Shown: positions 25,237 through 31,909 of the stretch, one piece after another
Layout of the letters: each line of letters opens with the position of its first letter
How positions within the stretch are numbered: position 1 is the stretch's first letter
Assembly: GCF_000299035.1 (NCBI RefSeq)
Contig: NZ_AKCS01000027.1
Coordinates: 1-47,231 of the forward strand
DNA length: 47,231 nt
Reading direction: 5' to 3'
Source: Bacillus bingmayongensis
GTDB lineage: Bacteria > Bacillota > Bacilli > Bacillales > Bacillaceae_G
Position numbers and translations under genes: made by a program
The notes under the pieces: generated by a model
What the model was told of the DNA's origin: nothing
Databases searched by the model: none
What the model saw: the letters and a program-made list of their open reading frames with translations, nothing else

Positions 25237-25780
25237 TCACCAGAACTTCCACCATGGCTTTTTCTTCTCTCTTGCTGCCGCAACTTCTTCATGAGATTCC
25301 TTCATTATTTTCTTCGTCTCTTGGATCTCTCTTAATGTTTTCATCAAAGTCTCATCTCGTTCTTCTAATCTTTTTTCAATCCGTTCATTCCGTCGTTTCA
25401 TACTTTCCTCAATGTGTTTACTTCTTTTCTCAGCTTGTTCGCTTAATCTTTGTTCCATTTCCAAGAGGTTTTGGTTCATTTGTTTCGCCATAACGTTATA
25501 TTATTGCTGTAGCTGTTGTTGAGTATGATATGAAATTAAATCTGTTTCCTGGGATTCCTCTGTCTTCGTATCAACATTACCTAATTGCTGCGTAATTAAC
25601 TTCGCTGCTTTTTCAAGCGTCATACTGTCATGCTTACTTAATTAATTTCTCAAGCACCATAACATCATACTTTGTATACTCTCTGCTGCCTCGTTTATCC
25701 TTTTTAAATGCTATCACTTATTTCTAATTGCTTATACACATCGCTAGCAGTTTAGATAATTACATCCGTCATAGCGTTGC
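25237..25780 (-). pseudogene. Degraded copy of the TubY-like/DUF3967 gene
   Basis: The last 84 codons ([20 protein letters not shown] ... KKPWWKFW) are nearly identical to the end of the full gene at 26491-27087. The upstream part up to about 25780 is still alignable at DNA level but contains stop codons and gaps. It was evidently duplicated together with the neighbouring parA-upstream repeat. Confidence 0.75.
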
Positions 25781-25805
25781 ACCTTCTAAGGGAGAGTTAA
25801 TATAA

Positions 25806-25832
25806 AAAGCCAACTCATATGAGTTGACTTTA
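25806..25832 (-). terminator. Terminator of the SLH-domain remnant
   Basis: AAGCCAACTCATATGAGTTG is part of a palindrome (AGTCAACTCATATGAGTTGGCTT on the minus strand) that ends in TTTTTATA, just downstream of the stop codon at 25843. Confidence 0.6.
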
Positions 25833-25842
25833 ACTGTTTATC

Positions 25843-26034
25843 TTATTTAAGTTTATTTTGAATTGGTCTTGAAGAAACCGGAATAGCTCTATATAAGAAT
25901 ACCGCAAGTTGTTCACGCGTTATAGCGCCATTTGGATCGAAATTGTTATCACCTACGCCACTAGTTATACCATTACTAATAAAATTTGTACAACTTCATT
26001 TGCCCAGTAACCTTTCATATCTTTAAAAAGGATG
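25843..26034 (-). pseudogene. C-terminal remnant of an S-layer-homology (SLH) domain protein
   Basis: The frame encodes ISNGITSGVGDNNFDPNGAI followed by TREQLAVFLYRAIPVSSRPI and a stop. The pattern G-x-x-x-FxPxGxITREQxAxFLxRA is the hallmark of SLH domains, which bind pyruvylated secondary cell-wall polymer. A frame slip upstream joins DMKGYWANEVVQILL, the start of the same repeat. The remainder of the gene is gone, so this is a relic of a cell-surface protein gene. Confidence 0.65.
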
Positions 26035-26064
26035 GAAGGAATAAAGTACTTAATTTGATAATAT

Positions 26065-26200
26065 TAGCTTTTTTTATAAACAGTTAATCTTTTTTCAAAA
26101 CGGTTAAACTTTATTTCAAATCTACAGCAGGAAGCATAAATTTGCCGTGAACTAAAAGAAGCATAAGTTGACCAAAACGGCCATCTTATGCTTCTCTTTA
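26065..26200. repeat. ~20-bp repeat units plus hairpin
   Basis: TTTTTTTATAAACAGTTAAT, CTTTTTTCAAAACGGTTAAA and CTTTATTTCAAATCTACAGC at 20-bp spacing, followed by a hairpin with arms GAAGCATAAG and CTTATGCTTC (about 26157-26194). It belongs to the dispersed family described at 3935-4050. Confidence 0.55.
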
Positions 26201-26490
26201 CAAAAATAACTGGAGTGATGGAAATGGTAGATTCTATTACATGTATCACATTTCACTGTTATAAACTTCTTTACGATATAGAAATATCCCTATTTCTATA
26301 AGTGGATATTTCCCTATATCTATGATTTTATTATCAAAATATAGACATAGAGATATAAAGCATTTTTTGAAAAAAATAACTAGAGTGATATAAAAGACAG
26401 GTTCTATTACATGTACCACGTATCACTGTTATAATCTTCTTTACAATATAGAAATATCCCTATTTCTATACTTTCGTTATCGAAATATCA
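26201..26490. repeat. Two tandem copies of the parA upstream region
   Basis: ATAACTGGAGTGATGGAAAT at about 26208 and ATAACTAGAGTGATATAAAA at about 26376 mark a period of roughly 168 bp. Each copy contains ATAGAAATATCCCTATTTCT (near 26278 and 26449), and the first also GTGGATATTTCCCTAT. The short frame after the former parA start (MVDSITCITFHCY in the first copy) is kept in pattern. Confidence 0.75.
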
Positions 26491-27087
26491 TCACCAGAAC
26501 TTCCACCATGGCTTTTTCTTCTCTCTTGCTGCCGCAACTTCTTCATGAAATTCCTTCATTATTTTCTTTGTCTCTTGGATCTCTCTTAATGTTCTCATCA
26601 AAGTTTCATCTCGTTCTTCTAATCTTTTTTCAATCCGTTCGTTCCGTCGTTCCATACTTTCCTCAATGCGTTTACTTCTTTTCTCAGCTTGTTCGCTTAA
26701 TCTTTGCTCCATTTCCAAGAGGTTTTGATTCATTTGTTTCGCCATAACGTTATATTGTTGCTGAAGTTGTTGTTGAATATGGAATGGTATTAAATCAGTG
26801 TCCTTGGATTCTTCATCATTAACCAAATCTGGATTGATACTTTCTAACTTCTGCGTAATCATCTTCGCTGCCTTTTCTAACGTCATACCGTCATGTTTGC
26901 TAAGTTCGATTAACTTCTCAATCACCATGACGTCATGCTCTGTGTATTCCCTCTTACCTTGCTTATTCTTCTTAATGATGTAGGATTCTCGTTGGAGGAC
27001 TTCAACGTATTTTCTTAGTGTGCTATCGCTCACTTGCAAGCGACTATAGACGTCTTTTGCGGTATAAATAATTTTCATATCCGACAT
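26491..27087 (-). CDS. HTH plus coiled-coil protein, TubY-like/DUF3967, in the parA region
   Basis: A 198-residue protein from the ATG at 27085-27087 (GGAGGTG ten bases upstream). N-terminal MerR-like HTH (IYTAKDVYSRLQVSDSTLRK and REYTEHDVMVIEKLIELSK), a linker, a long charged coiled coil (residues ~110-180, many [20 protein letters not shown] repeats) and a C-terminal tail KKPWWKFW. The basic-aromatic tail and overall plan resemble the protein divergent from parM at 21134-21712 and TubY of TubZRC loci. Its 3' end faces a block of palindromic parA-type repeats. Truncated copies lie at 25237-25780 and 28018-28240. It probably binds DNA in the partition region and acts through the tail on a filament or the membrane. 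Confidence 0.75.
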   Translation of the reverse strand: MSDMKIIYTAKDVYSRLQVSDSTLRKYVEVLQRESYIIKKNKQGKREYTEHDVMVIEKLIELSKHDGMTLEKAAKMITQKLESINPDLVNDEESKDTDLIPFHIQQQLQQQYNVMAKQMNQNLLEMEQRLSEQAEKRSKRIEESMERRNERIEKRLEERDETLMRTLREIQETKKIMKEFHEEVAAAREKKKPWWKFW

Positions 27088-27192
27088 AACGCTATAACAC
27101 CTCCTAGAAAAAGTATTCCCTGGCATTCTATAAATTCCTGCAAAGAAAAAAGCCCTGATATTGGGCTTCTTATTCTACATTCATATTTTGTT

Positions 27193-27256
27193 ACATAACT
27201 TGAACTACTCACCACTTCAAACAGTCCTTAAGGACGTTAAGTGGTGGATAGTTCAA
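27193..27256. terminator. Large hairpin, probable terminator of the DUF3892 gene, with IS605-like ends
   Basis: GAACTACTCACCACTTCAAA-CAGTCC pairs with GGACGTTAAGTGGTGGATAG-TTC around a TTAA loop. It sits 10 bases beyond the stop at 27267. Both arms resemble the omega-RNA-type end at 23766 (TTAAGTGG-CGGGTAGTTCAA), so it may derive from a palindromic IS605-type end reused as a terminator. Confidence 0.5.
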
Positions 27257-27266
27257 GTTTACCCGT

Positions 27267-27581
27267 TTAAAAAGAGGGTAAGTTATCTAAGTTATTTTCT
27301 TTAATACCATCAGGTTCACTACGTATAATATCCCTGCCATACTTATGAAATACATCCACATGTGCTAACTTTCCTGATTTTGCTTCATCAAGAGCAGTAA
27401 TATAATCTAATTCTCTTCCACTACTGGTTTTAAAAGCAATAATATCATCCTCATCATTTTTACGAACTGCAACAATTTGTTCTACTCCTGAATCGATTTC
27501 CTCAACAACTTCCAATTGAGCTTGGTCTTCTCCCTGTTGTAAGTAATCATTATAAATTTTTTGAAAGTCTTTTTTATTCAT
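27267..27581 (-). CDS. DUF3892-domain protein
   Basis: A 104-residue acidic protein starting MNKKDFQKIYNDYLQQGEDQ (ATG 27579-27581 behind GGAGGTGGGTTTT). The second half (IVAVRKNDEDDIIAFKTSSG, then GRELDYITALDEAKSGKLAH, ending NNLDNLPSF) follows the DUF3892 pattern of a small domain with a conserved R-x-x-P-D-G and a C-terminal NNLDNLP motif. The family is common in Bacilli; its role is not known. It is a single gene between the TubY-like gene and the parA repeats. Confidence 0.75.
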   Translation of the reverse strand: MNKKDFQKIYNDYLQQGEDQAQLEVVEEIDSGVEQIVAVRKNDEDDIIAFKTSSGRELDYITALDEAKSGKLAHVDVFHKYGRDIIRSEPDGIKENNLDNLPSF

Positions 27582-27739
27582 AAAACCCACCTCCAAAAGA
27601 TTTTATTAGTATGTGCGGAAGCTATTAGTTTTATGTACTATTATGCCCCTTAACAAAATGGATTGGAGACCATGAATAATGAACTGAACTTTGCTAATGC
27701 AAAAGATCCTACAGATTGTCTGATTTATAATGAAATAGT

Positions 27740-28017
27740 CCGAATATCACTACTATAATCTTCTATATAATATAGAAATATCCCTATTTCTATAAGTGGA
27801 TATTTCCCTATATCCATATTCCCGTTATTAAAATATAGAAGTAGAGATATAAGGAATTGTTTAAAAAAATAACTAGAGTGGTATAAATGACACGTTCTAT
27901 TGCAAGTACCAAATATCACTGCTAGAACCTTCTTTGTAATATAGAAATATCCCTATTTCTATAAGTTGATATTTCCCTATATCACTACTTTCATTATCAA
28001 AATATCATCACCAGAAT
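27740..28017. repeat. Two tandem copies of the parA upstream region
   Basis: Contains ATAGAAATATCCCTATTTCT at about 27773 and 27944, each followed by GATATTTCCCTATAT, and one GAGTGGTATAAATGAC at 27874 that corresponds to the parA ribosome site and start. The period is about 170 bp. It runs directly into the third DUF3967 fragment. Confidence 0.75.
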
Positions 28018-28240
28018 TTCCACCATGACTTTTTCTTCTCTCTTGCTGCTGCAACTTCTTCATGAGATTCCTTCATTATTCTCTTCGTCTCTTGGATCTC
28101 TCTTAATGTTTTCATCAAAGTCTCATCTTGTTCGCTTAATCTTTTTTCCATTTCCAAGAGGCTTTGGTTCATTTGTTTCGTCATAACGTTATATTGTTGC
28201 TTTAGCTGTTGTTGAATATAATATGGAATTAAATCTGTTT
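28018..28240 (-). pseudogene. Third, internally deleted copy of the TubY-like/DUF3967 3' end
   Basis: It reads MTKQMNQSLLEMEKRLSEQD then [20 protein letters not shown] and ends KKKSWWKFW-stop. Compared with the full gene it has lost the charged repeat segment between the two blocks, and the 5' part is cut off before an IS231 end at 28295. Confidence 0.7.
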
Positions 28241-28294
28241 TCTCAGATTTTTCTTTAACTGTAGAAAAACAAAATTTTTGTTTTGAGAAACAGC

Positions 28295-28318
28295 CAATTT
28301 CTTGACTTGATGGGCATG
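28295..28318 (-). mobile_element. IS231-type terminal remnant
   Basis: AATTTCTTGACTTGATGGGCATG matches the IS231 right end with one or two changes. It marks the junction between the DUF3967 fragment and the intact parA promoter region. Confidence 0.55.
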
Positions 28319-28319
28319 G

Positions 28320-28529
28320 GATATAGGGGAAGTTTCTGAAAAATAAATGAAGTGGTATAAATGGCAGATTCTATTGCATGTACCACATATCACTGCTATA
28401 ATTTTCTTTATAATATAGAAATATCCCTATTTCTATAAATGGATATTTCCCTACATTCCTAATTTCGCTATCAAAAATATAGAAATGGGGATATAGGGAA
28501 TTTTTAAATAGATAAATGGAGTGGTATAA
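28320..28529 (+). promoter_or_regulatory. parA upstream region: promoter, palindromic sites and one internal duplicate
   Basis: Contains GAAGTGGTATAAATGGC at about 28346 (a duplicated start) and the functional GGAGTGGTATAA before ATG 28530, about 171 bp apart. Between them is ATAGAAATA-TCCC-TATTTCTAT (28416-28437), GATATTTCCC and the inverse AAATGGGGATATAGGG. The nine-base arms separated by TCCC make a good candidate for the parS/operator site of the ParA system. Confidence 0.65.
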
Positions 28530-29351
28530 ATGGCTATTACAATTACTGTTGGAAATTACAAAGGGGGCGTTGGTAAAACCACTAATGCTGTATTAAACTC
28601 TTATGAATTCGCAAAAAAGGGGAAACGAACTTTACTCGTTGACCTTGATCCGCAGAGTAATGCAACAAAATCTCTAATGTTAACGAAATCTATCCTTAAT
28701 CCTGACGAAAATGTAACTATTAAAAAAACATTAATGAAAGGCATTCAAGAGGGAAATTTAGATGGATTAGAAGTTGAAATAATGGAAAATTTATATTTAA
28801 TTCCTTCTTATGTTGATTTTCAAGATTTTGCAAAATTTCTATATAAATCTTGTTCTTCTGAAGCTGAAGAAGATTACTACTTTAAGGGATTACTTGAGAA
28901 AATAAAACATAAATATGATTACATATTTATCGATGTTCCACCTATGTCAATTGAAGTCACAAAAAATGCAGTTGTAGCTTCTGATTATGTTCTCATAGCT
29001 CTACAAACACAAGAACGTTCTCTTACGGGTGCGGAAAACTATATTAACCAACTAATAAAATTAAAAGAGCAATATGATCTTGATATTGAAGTTGTAGGCA
29101 TTCTTCCTGTGCTATTAAAAAATAATGGTAAAGTAGATGAATACATTATGGAAAATGCTCGTGAAATTTTTGGTGAAGAAAACCTATTTAAAAATATCGT
29201 GCCACAGATGGAACGTATTAAAAGGTTTGATGTTAACGGTATTACTGAAAATGATAGACATGATTTCAATGTAATAGAACTATACGAAAAGATTAGTGAT
29301 GAATTATTGTCTCGTATCGATATTTTTGAAAACTTGAAGGTTGGTGTATAA
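28530..29351 (+). CDS. parA: ParA-type partition ATPase
   Basis: A 273-residue deviant Walker-A ATPase. Walker A is KGGVGKTT (residues 11-18), Walker A' region LLVDLDPQSNAT (~35-46) and Walker B IFIDVPPMS (~130-138). It lacks the N-terminal HTH of type Ia ParA proteins and is therefore type Ib-like. ParA ATPases bind the nucleoid in the ATP form and move plasmid copies through a centromere-binding partner. GGAG lies eight bases before the ATG. The stop codon of parA is one base or so from the start of the downstream RHH-type gene at 29353, so the two are translated together. Confidence 0.92.
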   Translation: MAITITVGNYKGGVGKTTNAVLNSYEFAKKGKRTLLVDLDPQSNATKSLMLTKSILNPDENVTIKKTLMKGIQEGNLDGLEVEIMENLYLIPSYVDFQDFAKFLYKSCSSEAEEDYYFKGLLEKIKHKYDYIFIDVPPMSIEVTKNAVVASDYVLIALQTQERSLTGAENYINQLIKLKEQYDLDIEVVGILPVLLKNNGKVDEYIMENAREIFGEENLFKNIVPQMERIKRFDVNGITENDRHDFNVIELYEKISDELLSRIDIFENLKVGV

Positions 29352-29352
29352 C

Positions 29353-29724
29353 ATGGCAAAAACTCCTGGATTATTAGGCAGAAAAAAGAGCAATTTTGAC
29401 CCAATAGATCCTTATATCCCAAACGAGGATTCAGTTGTAACAAAAAGTAGCGAAGATACTCCTGCTTCTCCACCTATAAATGAACAAAAACAAGTGAATC
29501 AGCAGGCGAAAAAGAAGGAGCAGACACCGGAGAAAAAGAAATTTAAAAACCAACAGGGAAGTATTAAAATTTCTAGTCAATCTAAGGAAGAACTCGAAGC
29601 ACTAATGAAACTCACTAATACAAAATTTGCTCATAAAATAATAGATTTACTTATACATCATTACGTAGAAAATGAATTAACTTCTGAACAGAAAAGGAAA
29701 TTTAAATTATTAACAGAGATTTAG
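29353..29724 (+). CDS. Small RHH-type centromere-binding partner of ParA
   Basis: A 123-residue protein starting MAKTPGLLGRKKSNFDPIDP. Residues 1-70 are polar and probably flexible, including a stretch that in type Ib systems stimulates ParA. Residues ~73-123 (GSIKISSQSKEELEALMKLT, then FAHKIIDLLIHHYV) fit a ribbon-helix-helix domain: a beta strand with alternating polar residues followed by two helices. This is typical for the second gene of type Ib loci and matches DUF5388-like proteins. The ATG overlaps the end of parA. A damaged duplicate of the C-terminal two thirds is at 30185-30475. Confidence 0.75.
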   Translation: MAKTPGLLGRKKSNFDPIDPYIPNEDSVVTKSSEDTPASPPINEQKQVNQQAKKKEQTPEKKKFKNQQGSIKISSQSKEELEALMKLTNTKFAHKIIDLLIHHYVENELTSEQKRKFKLLTEI

Positions 29725-29772
29725 AAATATAGAAATATCCCTATTTTCAAATAGGGATATTTCTATATTTTG
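29724..29772. repeat. Palindrome at the end of the par operon (site and terminator-like)
   Basis: AATATAGAAATATCCCTATT-TTCA-AATAGGGATATTTCTATATT is a nearly perfect inverted repeat directly after the stop codon of the RHH gene. It contains two opposed copies of the AGAAATATCCCTATT half of the parA palindrome and could serve both as terminator and as a binding site. Confidence 0.65.
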
Positions 29773-29786
29773 TAGTTAAAAAAGTT

Positions 29787-30060
29787 TCATCACCAGAACT
29801 TACACCACGACTTTTTACGCCAGCCCTATAACTACAGCCTCCTGCACCATGATGAGCCAATGAAAATACATATAAAAGTTGAAATGCAGTGGAATCTAAG
29901 ATACGAATACGCTTAAAAATAGAAGTATATGAAAAAGAAAACAACCTAGATGAAAATAATTTTTGGTTCAGAGTTTTTGCTACACTTTGGCTTAGCCATA
30001 CGCATAAAGCTACTAAATCTTTTGCTTGATACTTACTTGAAATCAATGGTTCAGGCATTA
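29787..30060 (-). pseudogene. IS231-like (IS4 family) transposase fragment
   Basis: It reads, in minus-strand frame, SSKYQAKDLVALCVWLSQSV, then LFSFSYTSIFKRIRILDSTA and GAGGCSYRAGVK, which align with the N-terminal half of IS231-type transposases. Internal segments are deleted. The first ~25 bases (TCACCAGAACTTACACCACG) derive instead from the DUF3967 3' end, so the junction is chimeric. Confidence 0.65.
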
Positions 30061-30184
30061 TCCGTTAGTTCTATGATTCTATTACATGTACCACATATCA
30101 CTGCTATAATCTTCTTTACAATATAGAAATATCCCTATTTCTATAAGTTGATATTTCTATATATCCCTATTTTTTTTCAGAAAT
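30061..30184. repeat. Further copy of the parA upstream region
   Basis: TTCTATTACATGTACCACAT through ATAGAAATATCCCTATTTCT (30121-30140) and GTTGATATTTC. It precedes a damaged copy of the RHH gene without a parA copy between them. Confidence 0.7.
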
Positions 30185-30480
30185 AGCGAAGATACTTCTA
30201 CTTCTCCACCTAAAAATGAACAAAAAACAAGTGAATCAGAAGGTGAAAAAGAAGGAGCAAACACCAGAAAAAAAAATTTAAAAATCAACAGGGAAGTATT
30301 AAAATTTCTAGTCAATCTAAGGAAGAACTCGAAGCACTAATGAAACCCACTAATACGAAATTTGCTCATGAAATAATTAATTCACTTATAAATCGTTATG
30401 TAGAAAATGAATTAACTCCTGAACAGCAAAAGAAATTTAAATTATTAACAGAGATTCAGAAATATAGAAATATCCCTATT
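30185..30480 (+). pseudogene. Damaged duplicate of the RHH-type ParA partner gene
   Basis: DNA-level match to 29445-29740 with small indels that break the frame. After the last indel the frame is open and encodes KPTNTKFAHEIINSLINRYV then ENELTPEQQKKFKLLTEIQK, the second helix region of the RHH domain. It is followed by another half palindrome (AGAAATATAGAAATATCCCT). Confidence 0.75.
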
Positions 30481-30793
30481 ATCCTAACTGTTTTATATCC
30501 AGTTACTTTATTGCTCAAGAAACTTATGAAGTCAAACATGCAGAAAACAATTCTCTCAAATACTCAACTTCTCCTTTTTATTAAAACGCATTTATCGTTT
30601 TAACCAAAAATTCAGCTTGGACAGATTGGTTAGAGTATTCACTTGCAAATCTTACTTTATAATTTGCCTCCGAAAAAGGCATATCATATCAAGGTTATAT
30701 ATAAAATGTAAATATTTGGATGTTTTTTAGTGACTTTTTTGAAACAATAATAATAAAATTTTCTATTATTAGAACCAAGTGGGAGGTTTTATC

Positions 30794-31405
30794 ATGCCAT
30801 TAAGTAATGGTTATGGTGTAGTCATTGGAAGCGTCAAGAACCACTATATTGAACCACCAGATAAAGAAGGGAGATGGCCTCATTATCATATTTTTGTTGA
30901 TTCTTCCGTAGGAATTTATGAGTGTGTTGTGAATCTCAAATCGCGAACAAAAATAGAGTATAAACATATTAATAATCTTAACAAAAGTCTGTTTGCGAAT
31001 ATCATTTCCAAGCCTGATGGTTTTTACCGTTTAGTTTCAAATTCAGAGTCAGGAGCAATGGATGTTATACGTCATAAAGGTGTGCTTGTCCCATACAATT
31101 GGGAACCGGAAAATGGTAATAATGTAATTGAGATAATGAAATCTTGTTTAGAGAGTGTAAAAAGGGTTTATGTTTTCGGGGAACCGTACACAATAGGACT
31201 TGGGATACATAACGTACATATGAATCAAGGTGATCCAATAGATAGTAGTTTTTCTAATGAAAATGGAATTTGGCAAGATGGTGCAGTTATGTTTGAGTAT
31301 GATAGTTATCCACCAACTTTTTCCATACTTCTAACAAAGTTTCAAACGCAGTCATTACATACAGATGAAACTGGCCGTCCTTTAGAGTATTCAAACGGAA
31401 TATAG
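30794..31405 (+). CDS. YukJ-family (DUF2278) protein
   Basis: A 203-residue protein beginning MPLSNGYGVVIGSVKNHYIE. The family signature is clear: the opening strand-loop, GRWPHYHIFVD, then VNLKSRTKIEYK, and a second half with IHNVHMNQGD and WQDGAVMFEY, where conserved His and Asp residues suggest a metal or phosphate site. Members are typically 200-230 residues. The biochemical role is not established. I use the ATG at 30794 (GGGAGGTTTTATC upstream) over a GTG at 30779. It is a single gene between the decayed par duplicates and the next frame. Confidence 0.85.
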   Translation: MPLSNGYGVVIGSVKNHYIEPPDKEGRWPHYHIFVDSSVGIYECVVNLKSRTKIEYKHINNLNKSLFANIISKPDGFYRLVSNSESGAMDVIRHKGVLVPYNWEPENGNNVIEIMKSCLESVKRVYVFGEPYTIGLGIHNVHMNQGDPIDSSFSNENGIWQDGAVMFEYDSYPPTFSILLTKFQTQSLHTDETGRPLEYSNGI

Positions 31406-31441
31406 TTAGAATCGGTGTGTTATATTGTTAAAAGTTTTCTA

Positions 31442-31549
31442 ATGAAAAGAGCTTTGGCAATGGTATATGTTGGCTTCAATTATAACGTACAAGATAGTTC
31501 TAGCACACAAGGGACAATAACATTCCATCTATTTGTTAGAAGATATTAA
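31442..31549 (+). pseudogene. Short frame overlapping the next gene; possible displaced 5' end
   Basis: ATG at 31442 opens 35 codons (MKRALAMVYVGFNYNVQDSS...) ending at TAA 31547-31549, overlapping the start of the 31533 frame by 17 bases in another phase. It could be an unrelated small frame or the 5' end of the next gene after a frameshift. No good ribosome site is visible. Confidence 0.25.
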
Positions 31550-31847
31550 TGGAGAAACAGTACCTATTAGCACAGCTGCTTTTTGGGGAACTGGCGAGGA
31601 AATCTATTCACAAGAAGAGTTTGATGAAATGATTGATGATGGAGGCTTTCTCTTAGAAAGACAAGCAATGGACATAGAAACTGCTATTAATGAATGGCAA
31701 GAGGATGCCGAAATGTCAGATGTACAAATTAACCTGCTAAAGTCCGTCTTCCAACGCAAGATAGACAATCCTTCTGAAGTCATTGTTTTAACGGCGGAGG
31801 AAATTCAAATGATTGAATCTGAAGATGAAGAGGAATTATTAAACTAA
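31533..31847 (+). CDS. Acidic hypothetical protein, start uncertain
   Basis: About 104 residues, strongly acidic (EEFDEMIDDGGF and MIESEDEEELLN), soluble. The frame has no ATG near its beginning: it opens after a TAA at 31518-31520 with HSIYLLEDINGETVP, and only a TTG at 31533 is available, without a ribosome site. The composition and the strong terminator behind it argue that it is (or recently was) a gene whose 5' end is altered. The family is not recognised. Confidence 0.45.
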   Translation: MLEDINGETVPISTAAFWGTGEEIYSQEEFDEMIDDGGFLLERQAMDIETAINEWQEDAEMSDVQINLLKSVFQRKIDNPSEVIVLTAEEIQMIESEDEEELLN

Positions 31848-31861
31848 CAAATCCAACAATT

Positions 31862-31903
31862 ATTATAAAAAGAGTCCTATTCTAGGACTCTTTTTATAAT
31901 AAT
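31862..31903. terminator. Bidirectional terminator
   Basis: TTATAAAAAGAGTCCTA pairs with TAGGACTCTTTTTATAA around TTC, with A- and T-runs on both sides. It separates two convergent genes ending at 31847 and 31910. Confidence 0.85.
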
Positions 31904-31909
31904 TTTAAC

